Assembly (NCBI RefSeq): GCF_002993325.1
Contig: NZ_PVNO01000003.1
Coordinates: 88,418 to 152,417, forward strand
Origin: Alteromonas gracilis
Lineage (GTDB): Bacteria; Pseudomonadota; Gammaproteobacteria; Enterobacterales; Alteromonadaceae
DNA: 64,000 bases
Direction: 5' to 3'
A model generated the notes under the pieces. It was not told the DNA's origin. It did not search any database and saw only the letters and a program-made list of their open reading frames with translations. Below, one piece after another: positions 23,664 through 33,200 of this stretch. A program made the translations under genes and the position numbers. The first letter of the stretch is position 1. Each line of letters opens with the position of its first letter.

Positions 23664-25130
23664 ATGGCCCAACCCAACTCAACTAGCACTAGGCGACATT
23701 TTCTAAAGTCTGGTCTCGCCTCTACTTTAGCAGCTTCTGGGATGGCTTTAAGTGTCCCTACATTCCTATCTGGATGTGCAAGTGTGACCGAAACAGGAAG
23801 GACGCAACGCCAGTGGGACGCCGAAGCAAACCTTATAAAAGAGATGATAAAGCGCCCCACCTTTGCAAAGCGCAAAGCTAACGTTGCTGATTTTCTAAAA
23901 GATTATAACAGTGACTTCAAGCAAGCGTTACACGCAGCTATCGACCAAGTCGCACGCCAAGGTGGTGGCAAAGTGGTTGTGCCAAAAGGCGACTGGCTAT
24001 GCAAAGGCCCTATTCACCTACAGTCGAATATAAACTTGCATATTGAGTCAGGCGCAACAATTCGATTTTCTACCAATCCTGATGACTACAAACCTTACGT
24101 TTTTACTCGCTGGGAAGGTATGGAGTTGATGGGTTACTCCCCTCTTATTTATGCGTTTGAGCAAAGCAATATCGCAATTACCGGCAAAGGTACGCTTGAC
24201 GGTAGTGCAGCAAAAGACAACTGGTGGCCGTGGAAAGGTAAGTGGAAGGCTTCAACATGGGGTGACGATCCGGTTGAGAACCAGAAATACACCAGAGATA
24301 CGCTGCAACAAATGGTAGAAAATGGGGCACCCGTTAGTGATCGCGTTTTTGAAAATAACTACCTGCGCCCTCCGTTTATACAACCTTACCGCTGTGAAAA
24401 TGTACTTATTGAGGGTGTTACCATTCTGCGCTCTCCATTTTGGCTGGTTAACCCTGTGCTTTGCAAAAACGTCACCGTAAACGATGTGTACTGTAAAAGT
24501 TTCGGCCCCAATTCGGACGGGTGCGACCCTGAAAGCTGCACGAACGTACTTATCTCTAACTGCACGTTTGATACAGGAGACGATTGTATTGCCATTAAAT
24601 CTGGACGTAATGCAGACGGCAGAAGGGTCAAAGTTCCCTGCAGTAATATTGTCATAGAACATTGCGAGATGAAGGCGGGGCATGGCGGTGTTGTAATAGG
24701 CAGTGAGATATCCGGCGGTGTAGAGAATCTCTATGCTCAGTATTGCACCATGAGCAGCCCAGATTTAGACCGCGGCATTAGAATTAAAACCAACAGTATT
24801 CGGGGTGGTCACCTAAAAAACCTCAACTATCGCAACATCGATATTGGAACGGTGAAAAACGCCGTTGTCGTGAATTTCTTTTACGAAGAAGGTGATGCAG
24901 GCAACTTCCCTCCTCTATTAGAAGATATCACCATAGAGAACTTGAACGTTGCTTCTGCTAACCGAGCCTTTGTACTTCGCGGGTATGACCATACGCCCAT
25001 TTCCGGCTTGACGTTAAATAACATAACGATAAAACGTGCGCTAAAAGATGCCGTTATCGAAAATGTGGCGCATCTTAAATTAAACAATGTGTTTATTAAT
25101 AGCCAACCGTTAAATAAAAATGAGCTTTAG
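23664..25130 (+). CDS. Polygalacturonase (GH28) with Tat and lipobox signals
   Basis: ATG occurs at 23661 and 23664; AAGGAG ends 6 bases before the second, which is preferred (488 residues). The N-terminus has a twin-arginine motif (TRRHFLKSG, Arg10-Arg11), a hydrophobic core and a lipobox LSGC with Cys38, suggesting Tat export and lipid anchoring. The parallel beta-helix GH28 motifs are complete: NSDG at 283-286, GDDC with Asp306 and Asp307, GHGG with His340, and RGIRIKT further on. It cleaves polygalacturonate, probably exo or on oligomers given the long N-terminal region and the YSPLIYAFEQSNIAITG segment. Follows GH105 by 32 bases, and CE8 follows by 9. Confidence 0.93.
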   Translation: MAQPNSTSTRRHFLKSGLASTLAASGMALSVPTFLSGCASVTETGRTQRQWDAEANLIKEMIKRPTFAKRKANVADFLKDYNSDFKQALHAAIDQVARQGGGKVVVPKGDWLCKGPIHLQSNINLHIESGATIRFSTNPDDYKPYVFTRWEGMELMGYSPLIYAFEQSNIAITGKGTLDGSAAKDNWWPWKGKWKASTWGDDPVENQKYTRDTLQQMVENGAPVSDRVFENNYLRPPFIQPYRCENVLIEGVTILRSPFWLVNPVLCKNVTVNDVYCKSFGPNSDGCDPESCTNVLISNCTFDTGDDCIAIKSGRNADGRRVKVPCSNIVIEHCEMKAGHGGVVIGSEISGGVENLYAQYCTMSSPDLDRGIRIKTNSIRGGHLKNLNYRNIDIGTVKNAVVVNFFYEEGDAGNFPPLLEDITIENLNVASANRAFVLRGYDHTPISGLTLNNITIKRALKDAVIENVAHLKLNNVFINSQPLNKNEL

Positions 25131-25139
25131 ATACACACG

Positions 25140-26348
25140 ATGGAAATTACGAAAACACGTTATTCAGTTAACATCGCTTTTGCCATTTTAGCGAGCATGC
25201 TCTTAAACGGGCTCTGTGCGGCAATGCCAGCAACGACTGATGTTGTGGTAACCAAATCGAGGGCAAGTGATTCAGCTAATGCATCGGTTAATACCTCTTT
25301 GCCTCGTTTTCACTCCGTTTCCCAAGCTGTTGCTTATATCGAGTCTCACGAGTCACAAAAAGACAAAGTATGGACAGTCTTTGTTAACGAAGGCATTTAC
25401 CGTGAGCGTGTCGTCATTAATACTGATAATGTCCACTTGGTAGGCCAGTCGCAAGAAACAACGACTATCGTTTTCGATCGATATGCAGGTCAAAAAGTCG
25501 CAGAGAACTCTTCAGAAAAATGGGGAACCCGTCGCACTGCCACTGTGGAGATCTTAGGTGATAACATCACTCTCGAAAATATCACTATCATCAATGATTT
25601 TGATTATCCCGGTAACGAGGTCAAAGCAAAAGATGACCCTACTCGATTATCAGGCACGCAAGCAGTAGCGCTTAAAACCGGTGTGAACTCAGATCGCACT
25701 TATCTTAAAAATGTCGCACTCTGGGGTTACCAGGATACCCTCTATTTAAAAGGTGACCGCGCTCTGATTGAAGGCGGAACAATAGCAGGACATATTGACT
25801 TCATTTTTGGTGAGGGCACAGCGTTTTTTGAAAGCGTTTCTATTGTCTCTCGTAAACGTTATTCAGGTGGTGACAGCGAAGGACTAACAGGCTACATAAC
25901 CGCCCCAAGTACCCATTTACAGCGCCCATATGGGCTTACTTTCAATAACTGTAGGCTTGAAAGAGAAAACGGCGTTCCAGATGAAAGCGTGGCACTGGGA
26001 AGGCCTTGGCATCCTACTACCACCTTTTCAGATGGCCGATATGCAAACCCTTTCGCTGTAGGCAAAGCGACCTTTATTAATACCTATATGGACACTCATA
26101 TTATTCCAACTCGATGGACTACTATGGGAGGGACTACACCAAAAGGCGATAAGAGACCATTCAGTCCCCACACAGAAGCACGATTTTCTGAGTACAAGTC
26201 CTATGGAAAAGGCGGTAAAAACATAGCCAATTCAACCGATGTACTTTCGCATATACTGAGTGACGTGCTTGCTACCTTCTACACAAAAGAATCAGTATTA
26301 CGTGGCTGGCAACCCAGCGAGATGTCTCACATAGAGGAGATGAAGTAA
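25140..26348 (+). CDS. Pectin methylesterase (CE8)
   Basis: 402 residues. A signal peptide is likely (SVNIAFAILASMLLNGLCAAMPA). CE8 signatures in order: GIYRERVVI near 80, GTQAVALKT, GYQDTLYLK with catalytic Asp199, GHIDFIFGEGTAFFES with catalytic Asp220, and LGRPWHPT with substrate-binding Arg288. It releases methanol from homogalacturonan so that GH28 can act. The segment between the signal and the enzyme (SRASDSANASVNTSLP) is low-complexity. It is the last of the three secreted pectin genes, and no clear terminator was seen in the 71-base gap to the kinase gene. Confidence 0.93.
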   Translation: MEITKTRYSVNIAFAILASMLLNGLCAAMPATTDVVVTKSRASDSANASVNTSLPRFHSVSQAVAYIESHESQKDKVWTVFVNEGIYRERVVINTDNVHLVGQSQETTTIVFDRYAGQKVAENSSEKWGTRRTATVEILGDNITLENITIINDFDYPGNEVKAKDDPTRLSGTQAVALKTGVNSDRTYLKNVALWGYQDTLYLKGDRALIEGGTIAGHIDFIFGEGTAFFESVSIVSRKRYSGGDSEGLTGYITAPSTHLQRPYGLTFNNCRLERENGVPDESVALGRPWHPTTTFSDGRYANPFAVGKATFINTYMDTHIIPTRWTTMGGTTPKGDKRPFSPHTEARFSEYKSYGKGGKNIANSTDVLSHILSDVLATFYTKESVLRGWQPSEMSHIEEMK

Positions 26349-26419
26349 ATAGTTAGATACATTGCGTAACCACTTGGTATCTATTATCTTTTAAATATCA
26401 CTGTGCTTCGCATGCTCCT

Positions 26420-28546
26420 ATGTCTATACGATTTCGATACATCATTGCTCTTGCACTGACGGCGTCTCTTATCACTCTTTCTTTTTTGGTGTTGTCTGAT
26501 CTTATTAAACATCAACAAAAAGATGCAGAAATTATAAATATTGCGGGGCAGCAGCGTATGCTTTCACAACGCATTGCGCTGCTAGTCGGCACCGCAAACA
26601 TATGTGGTGACAGTGACGAGCGCCGCTACCTCAATAAGTCATTAACGCATTTTAAGCAAAATCACCAGTATCTAGTTTCGTTAGAGCAGCTTCCCATTGT
26701 CACCTTCAATACTTATTTTAAAAGTGGCCAGCTCGATAGGATGGTCAATGACTATGTTGCGAAGGCAGAAAAAGTTTTAGAAAACGGCGAATGTAAACCA
26801 ACCCAATTATTAGACATTAACCAACTTACCGCACTTCTTGAGCAGCTGGATAACGTGGTAAACCAGTTCGAGTATGATGCAACCAGTCGTGTAGAAACGG
26901 TGTTATCAATAGAGATGTACCTGTGGCTAGCTGCACTTTTTCTTCTAACAGTTGAAGCTGCCTTTATATTTTTTCCAATGGAACTTGAAATAAAAGGTTC
27001 ATTTAAAAAACTGAACACGTTAAAAGAGCAAGCAGAATACAATGCTGAGCTGGCGCAAAAAGCCAATAAAGCCAAATCAGAGTTCCTTTCCAGCATGAGC
27101 CACGAACTGCGAACCCCGATGAATGGTCTATTTGGCATGATAGAGCTGGCAATCGATAACCCAGAGAAGAGCGGTGTCTATCTTAAAAAGGCCAAAACTG
27201 CGGGGCGACAGCTACTTGTACTTATCAATGACATTTTGGATATATCCAAAATAGAGGCGGGAAAGATTAAAATTGAACAAGCGCCAGTTGATCTGCTCCA
27301 AGTGCTGGATGATGTGGTCTCACTTCAGCGGGTATATTGTCAGCGCAAAGCCTTGGCATTTAAATATATCAAAGATCCCTCTCTCCCACATGTAATCAAA
27401 GGCGATATTACCCGCATCTCGCAAATCCTTCACAACTTACTTAACAATGCAATAAAGTTTACAGAGCAAGGCTCCGTCACACTAAAGGTTGACTACGCAA
27501 GCCAAGAGGATGGCAACCTTCTTACGTTCGATATAATTGACACGGGTATAGGTATAGCCTCACCGAAACTTAAAGCCATTTTTCGCAAATTTGAACAAGC
27601 AGACCAATCTACAACTCGCGAATTTGGTGGCACTGGGTTAGGTTTGAGCATTGCTAAGCAGCTTGCCAATCTAATGGGGGGCGATATCGAAGTGCGCACA
27701 GTTCTTGGTGAAGGTAGTACGTTTACGTTTTATTTAAAAGTTGAAGAAACACACCTACCTGAAATCGCTATAGAAACAAATGTGAATTTGCGCTGTGCAA
27801 TCATTGACGATTTACAAACAAGCCGTGAATATTTTGAACATGTTGTTACCTCAATGTCGATTAAACCAACGTGCTATGAAAGTGCAAGCGCCTATCTAAA
27901 CGATAACCCACTTGGTTATGAGGTAATTATTTTAGACCTTTCTATGCCAGAAATGAGCGGTGCTGATCTGATTGAGCAATTGAAAACCATGAGTCCAGCA
28001 TCGCTTCCAAAAATTATTCTGATATCTGCCGAGCTAGAGCGCTTAAAAGATGAAGGAGACATACAGGCACTTATTTGGAAGACTCACGCAAAGCCTATCA
28101 ACAGGCGAGAGTTGGAAAACGACTTAGCCAAGTTGATAGAAAAGCAGCCGATAAACCAACAAAACATGCTTAGTATCAACAAGAAAAAGCGAATATTATT
28201 GGCTGAAGACAATGAAATAAACGCCGAGATAGTGAAAGCGATATTACAAAATGAGGGGTACAAATTTCTTCATGTAAAAAACGGCTCCGACGCGGTTGAT
28301 GTTTGTAAAAACCATAACTTTGACCTCATATTGATGGACTGTAACATGCCCATCATGGGCGGTATTGAAGCTTCAATATTATTGCGTAAAACCTTAGAGG
28401 TAAAAACTCCGATTGTTGCGCTAACCGCCAATGCCTTTGCTGAAGACAAGGATGAATGTTTGGCTGCAGGTATGGATGACTTTTTAGCCAAGCCGTTAGA
28501 CAAAGATACGCTGCTGCTATGTATCAGAAAGTACCTTGGTTCATGA
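26420..28546 (+). CDS. Hybrid sensor histidine kinase with two receiver domains
   Basis: 708 residues. Two membrane helices (8-25 and about 166-190) flank a periplasmic helical sensor that begins AGQQRMLSQRIALLVG, the PilJ/NarX-type type IV pili-chemotaxis-like motif. Then come a coiled segment, the HisKA box MSHELRTPMNG with His228, the ATPase N box LLNNAIKFT, G1 DTGIGI and G2 GGTGLGLSIAK. A first receiver (about 455-570) keeps Asp506 (LDLSMPEMSG), and a second (about 590-705) has Asp640 (LMDCNMPIMGG) and the conserved Lys in LAKPLD. No output domain is fused, so phosphate must pass to an unlinked Hpt or regulator. Stimulus unknown; placement after the pectin genes does not prove a role there. 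Confidence 0.92.
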   Translation: MSIRFRYIIALALTASLITLSFLVLSDLIKHQQKDAEIINIAGQQRMLSQRIALLVGTANICGDSDERRYLNKSLTHFKQNHQYLVSLEQLPIVTFNTYFKSGQLDRMVNDYVAKAEKVLENGECKPTQLLDINQLTALLEQLDNVVNQFEYDATSRVETVLSIEMYLWLAALFLLTVEAAFIFFPMELEIKGSFKKLNTLKEQAEYNAELAQKANKAKSEFLSSMSHELRTPMNGLFGMIELAIDNPEKSGVYLKKAKTAGRQLLVLINDILDISKIEAGKIKIEQAPVDLLQVLDDVVSLQRVYCQRKALAFKYIKDPSLPHVIKGDITRISQILHNLLNNAIKFTEQGSVTLKVDYASQEDGNLLTFDIIDTGIGIASPKLKAIFRKFEQADQSTTREFGGTGLGLSIAKQLANLMGGDIEVRTVLGEGSTFTFYLKVEETHLPEIAIETNVNLRCAIIDDLQTSREYFEHVVTSMSIKPTCYESASAYLNDNPLGYEVIILDLSMPEMSGADLIEQLKTMSPASLPKIILISAELERLKDEGDIQALIWKTHAKPINRRELENDLAKLIEKQPINQQNMLSINKKKRILLAEDNEINAEIVKAILQNEGYKFLHVKNGSDAVDVCKNHNFDLILMDCNMPIMGGIEASILLRKTLEVKTPIVALTANAFAEDKDECLAAGMDDFLAKPLDKDTLLLCIRKYLGS

Positions 28547-28594
28547 TAAGCGTAATTAAATGTCAAACAACGAACGACTCAACTATATCGCTCC

Positions 28595-28641
28595 AACCTG
28601 CGAGGCTGGTATGTATGGCGCGCCTCGCTCATTCACAGGTT
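28595..28641. terminator. Interrupted hairpin between converging genes
   Basis: AACCTGCGAGGC (28595-28606) can pair with GCCTCG (28622-28627) and CAGGTT (28636-28641), with an 8-base bulge. TTATAG follows on the plus strand. It could terminate the kinase gene; the bulge keeps confidence low. Confidence 0.3.
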
Positions 28642-28664
28642 TTATAGCGCGCACAAATTTTTTA

Positions 28665-29552
28665 TTAGACTGTGTAAAGCTCTTCCTCTACAACATAACC
28701 CGGTGCAATAGCCAGATTGTCAGTATTGGCGAGGCTTTGCTGGTTTCTAAGCCAAAGTTGATATTCACCAGTACGTAAACTTGCGTGCTTAGTGCAGTCA
28801 ACATTCCAACGCCTTAACAAGTACCCTGCCATGGCCGCACGTACCTCTAAGGTAAGCACTCCCTCCTCCATCGCGTAATCAAGTTCTATTGCGGTAGGGT
28901 ATTTTATATTTTTAGGATGGGGCACAATTTCGAGCGAGATAAGCCTTCCCCACTCTTTGTCGTTATCGATACATTCATGTGCTTCTGGTTCCGCTTTCAC
29001 CGTCACTTTACTGAAGCGGGTTAAGACAAAGTCTCTAAAGCTCTGTGATTTTCTGTCGAACGCTCTAACATGCCACCGCTGACCATTATCAACAATACTA
29101 TGCGGTACCAGTTCTCGCGCGCCGCTGCCGCTAGATAGCGACGTGTAAATAACACTAATCGCCTTGTTGTTAACAATAGCCTGCACTACTTTAGCCACTA
29201 CAAAAATATCAGGCACGTTTAACGAAGACGCACTTTCTACAGGGAAATGCACATCGCCAATTGCATCAAAGCCGTCTGAGATGTCATTGGCAAGCTTTAC
29301 CAAGGTGCGCTTTGCATCGTGCTCGAAAACCGGAACAAAGCTATCTGTTTGAAAGTAACGTTTTTCTCTTGGATCGTAAATTAAGTTATCAGGCGCTAAT
29401 TCTTTGTAAAGCGTAAAGTCACGAGAGCCTGCCGATAGCCCTACTTCAAATCGATTTATCAAATCTTGGCGATGAATGGCCCCTTTAAACAAAAGGCAGA
29501 AGTCGATATACGCCAGTCGTTGGCGTTGAGAAAAAGAAATAGTTTCTAACAT
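28665..29552 (-). CDS. WYL-domain transcriptional regulator (BrxR/CapW-like)
   Basis: A GTG opens the frame at 29561, but the ATG at 29552 is a more usual start (295 residues). An N-terminal winged helix-turn-helix (SQRQRLAYIDFCLLFKGAIHRQDLINRF) is followed by FTLYKELAPDNLIYDPREKRYF, closely like the start of BrxR/CapW repressors of phage-defence operons. The WYL domain is in the middle (VIYTSLSSGSGARELVPHS, RWHVRAFDRKS, FRDFVLTRFSKV) and a WCX-type C-terminus ends in LRTGEYQLWLRNQQSL. Such proteins sense nucleic acid or a nucleotide through the WYL pocket. No BREX, CBASS or other defence genes lie beside it, so it is an orphan here. It is convergent with the kinase gene. Confidence 0.8.
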   Translation of the reverse strand: MLETISFSQRQRLAYIDFCLLFKGAIHRQDLINRFEVGLSAGSRDFTLYKELAPDNLIYDPREKRYFQTDSFVPVFEHDAKRTLVKLANDISDGFDAIGDVHFPVESASSLNVPDIFVVAKVVQAIVNNKAISVIYTSLSSGSGARELVPHSIVDNGQRWHVRAFDRKSQSFRDFVLTRFSKVTVKAEPEAHECIDNDKEWGRLISLEIVPHPKNIKYPTAIELDYAMEEGVLTLEVRAAMAGYLLRRWNVDCTKHASLRTGEYQLWLRNQQSLANTDNLAIAPGYVVEEELYTV

Positions 29553-29620
29553 GGTGCGCACTTATTGTATTTTTATTCAGTGTGGTTCATTTAAAGCCGC
29601 ATGTAAATAGCAAAAGAGAT

Positions 29621-29647
29621 AAAAAAGCCCAGCGCTTGGCTGGGCTT
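29621..29647 (-). terminator. Rho-independent terminator after the PEP-CTERM gene
   Basis: AAGCCCAGC (29625-29633) and GCTGGGCTT (29639-29647) make a 9-bp stem with a 5-base loop. On the minus strand the stem runs into a T6 tract (from 29626 down), a textbook terminator 20 bases past the PEP-CTERM stop. It closes the nuclease-PEP-CTERM unit. Confidence 0.88.
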
Positions 29648-29667
29648 AAACGTTTGGCATTTAAGGT

Positions 29668-30237
29668 TTATGACTTCGCATGTTTACGAGCGAAAAACAT
29701 ACCACCTAAAGCCAGAAGCGATAGCGCAAAGGTGCCTGGTGCAGGTACTTGGGCAATTTCGAAGCTAGTGCCTCTGGGGGCCTCGAGGAGAAGGTTAAAC
29801 CCAATGTTATTTGATAATTCAGCCTTAGCAAATGAAAGGTCTACCGTTCCGCTACTTAACGCCACTAAAACAAAGGAGAAAATGTCTACCTCAGTTTTGC
29901 CAGCTTGAAAAGGCTCTACAGGACCAAAAGTCGCACTACTTAGTGACGCTGAATTAGCAGAACTATAATTTAGGGGACCAAAAAGTGGCACCCCAATAGC
30001 ACCTAGATCCGTAACCGTAGTTGGGTCAAAACTAACAAACAGCGAATCAACAAAAACAGATATATCATACCCGAAGAAATATGTCTGAGCGCCACTTTCT
30101 GACAACTCTGAAGCTCTCACTGTTGCTGTAATTGTCTCGCCAACGTTATAAGTATCTTTATCTGTTGTAATCGAAATGAGTGCTGCATTTGCATTGAAAG
30201 TAGCGGCAGCTATTAATAGTAAAAAGAATTTTTTCAT
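29668..30237 (-). CDS. PEP-CTERM sorted protein with cohesin-like domain
   Basis: The frame extends to 30264, but ATG 30237, with AGGA upstream, gives a signal peptide start MKKFFLLLIAAATFNANA (189 residues). The C-terminus is a PEP-CTERM signal: VPAPGTFALSLLALGG, an aromatic pair and the basic tail ARKHAKS, recognised by exosortase in Gram-negative bacteria. The body (about 20-150) is all-beta with TYNVGETITATVRASEL, YDISVFVDSLFVSFDPTTV and a GTVDLSFAKAEL end, the pattern of cohesin-like domains in other PEP-CTERM proteins. It starts 16 bases after the stop of the large dockerin-bearing nuclease, so both are co-transcribed. A surface docking protein for that nuclease is my inference. The exosortase gene is not in the window. 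Confidence 0.8.
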   Translation of the reverse strand: MKKFFLLLIAAATFNANAALISITTDKDTYNVGETITATVRASELSESGAQTYFFGYDISVFVDSLFVSFDPTTVTDLGAIGVPLFGPLNYSSANSASLSSATFGPVEPFQAGKTEVDIFSFVLVALSSGTVDLSFAKAELSNNIGFNLLLEAPRGTSFEIAQVPAPGTFALSLLALGGMFFARKHAKS

Positions 30238-30253
30238 TGTTATTTTCCTAAAA

Positions 30254-33200
30254 TTAAATTGCACAATTAGCGCGTGTACACATCGCCATTAATGCTTGAA
30301 TATCAAAGAAATTAATTTGGCCGTCGCCGTTAAAATCGTAGGTTTCACCCGTCGCTTGCCCTTGCAAAAACAGTTGATAAAAGGCCATGATATCGTTGTA
30401 ATCTACATCGTTATCACCATCAAAATCTCCAACTGTGACTTCTTCTGGGAAGTTGAGTACTACCACAACTGGGTCGTGATCTGACGAACGATATGCGTCA
30501 GCGCCGTAGTAACTAGAAAGCTGAGTTTCCGATTTAAATTCAACGTTATAGTCGAATACACGAGGCTCATCTGCATTGATATGCCATACCGTCGCGTCCA
30601 CCACATATTCCGTTAATGATGGGCTTGATAAGGCGTGATCTAGGTAACCTATTTCGCCGCCGAAGCTATAGGAATAAGCGCTGTCGCCATCGAAGAAGTT
30701 AACCAAATTGCTGTAGCCAGCCTCTTCAAGAGCAAGAATAGGCTCTTCTTTCGCATAGGCATTTAAATCACCCATTACGATAACGCGGTCAGACAAGACG
30801 TCGCTGTTTTGCTCAACAAGGGAAATTAGACCTTGTGCTGCTTGGGTACGCAGTTCGTTCCAACACCCTTGACCGTCACCTAAATCGGTGTTGTTGCCTG
30901 TAGCACTGCCACAGCTCCCTTTTGATTTAAAGTGGTTTATCGCTAACGTAAAGGCTTCGCCATTGCTGTTAACACTAAAGCTTTGTAGCAAGGGTTGGCG
31001 ATTACCATAGTCAAACGGTGCTTCAGACGACGTCACAGGATTACCCTGAAGTGAAACTACCGCTGGCTTATAAATAATACCTACAGCAATCTCATCACTG
31101 CCTAATTGAGACTCTAATGCTACGTAGCTGTACTCATCACTGCCTAGTTCAGCGTTCACGCTGTCTACTAATGTCGCAATTGCAGAATCGCTGCTATAAC
31201 CATCGTTTTCAATTTCAACAAGGCCAAGTACGTCTGCATCCATTGCCACAATGGCAGATACTGTTTTCGCTTGCTGGCGAGCAAACTCAATTTCCGAGTC
31301 AGCACCGCGAGAGGTTGGAAAGTCTGGACCATTGAAATAATTAAGCACGTTAAAGCTAGCAACTTTTACATCACCAATAGCGTTTAACTGTGGTGCAGCA
31401 ATCCGAGGATTAGTACGTACAGTTTGGATATCACCAACAGGGATAAGGTTGTAAGCACCAAAGGCATAATGTAATACACCTTCAAGGGCTTCTACACTGT
31501 CACCTAAGCGCAGCGGGTTATTATGTGATAAGCCACCAACAGGGAAAGGGATTCCATCCAAATTCTGTGAGGTAGCTCCATCCTCAACCAATAAAGTGTT
31601 TCGCGCATTAGTTTCCGCTAACGCCAGCGCTTCTTCTGAACCCGCTACAAATTGGTTTGTCGGGATCATCAAGCGTTCTGAAGACACATTGAACTGTCCA
31701 TAACGCCCAAGATTATAGATATCAGAAACTTTAAGGGTTTGCTCAAAACTAATGTGCATGCCCTCTAGCGCTTCTAAATCAGTATCGAGGCTAAATGGCA
31801 TAGCAATAGGTGTGTAAAGCACATTACTACCTACACCCGTAATCTCGAGTTCTGCAGACAAGGTTAATTGGGTAACACCAAACCGCTCACCTACCGTACC
31901 TGCTATACGCACTGCATCGCCTGCCTCAGGTAGGCTAAATGAACCTGCGTAAACAAATACACCTTCAGATGTTGCCGTATTACCGTCTGAATCATTCGCT
32001 TCTTCCTGAACAAAGAAACCACTCATAGCAGGCACAACTTTTGTTACTACCGCTTCAACTATCACGTCGTTACCGACCATTGCGGACTCATCGCCGTCAC
32101 CTTGTATCGCGCTAATTAGCACTACTTCAGCGATAGGGTCAGTAGGATCTGTCGGGTCAGTTGGGTCGGTAGGATCCGTTGGTTCGCTTACTGAACCGTT
32201 ATGATCGCCAAAGTTACTAAGCGTATCTTTTGGAAAGCTATCCCATTCATCAGTAGTAAACGCAGGGTTACGGTTAGGGTTGCCGCCTGTTACGGAGCTT
32301 TTACGTACTAACGTGACATCTTTGCCCCAATTAGTCTTAATGCCATAAGTACCTAATGCATCTACAACTTGCCCGTTGTAGACAAGCTCAACGTAATCAT
32401 CGCCGTTGAAGTTCATTACGAAACTGCTAATTGTAGAGCCAGTTGTGAGTAAGGCATCAGCGTCGGCGTGAGCAACTGTTGCCACGCCACCTGCAGGAAT
32501 TTCGCCTTCTAGCGCTAGTACTTTTCGATCAGCATCGGCAGTATCACCGTTTGAAAGTAAAACTAATTCGTAACCAGACAAGCTCACAGGTTGAGTCGAG
32601 CTATTAAAAAGCTCTATCGCTTTGTTAAAGTTACCACCCTCGATATACTCTGAGATGTAAACACGATTGGTTGACGGCCCATTATCACCACCAGTTTCTC
32701 CACCGGTATCACCACCTGTGTCTCCGCCAGTGTCACCACCAGTATCACCACCTGTGTCGCCGCCAGTATCGCCGCCAGTATCGCCGCCTGTGTCTCCGCC
32801 GGTATCACCACCAGTATCGCCACCTGTGTCTCCGCCAGTGTCACCACCAGAGCCATCACAGCTTTCATTAAAGATGAGCGAAGCAAGTTCAGGCTTGTCA
32901 ATAAACGGGTTTCGGTTACCTTGGAATTCATAAACACGTTCATTACGGCGACGTTCGAAGTCATCTACTGGGTCGCTTTCATGCCACTGAAGCAAAACAC
33001 AAAGTTTGCCGAATGCCGCTTCATCGGTAGACGTTAAGCGGTTTAACAATACTAAATCTTCTTCTGTGTCACCTGCAGTATTGCCGTCGTAACGCACGTC
33101 CATATAAAGCATTGAGCGAGCAACGTCGCCTTTCACTGCATCGCGTGGCTCAAAAGAATCGTTATCAACGCGGTTCGCAGGTGCTTCAGCAAGCGCGCTA

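Noticed and set aside
32681..32848. Regular repeats resembling a CRISPR array
   Set aside because: Units are contiguous 12-mers with no unique spacers, and they are in frame within a coding sequence.
32667..32933. Proline-rich SPPVSPPV frame on the plus strand
   Set aside because: It is the antisense of the GGDT repeat in the nuclease gene and has no ribosome site; it is an artefact of the 12-bp repeat.
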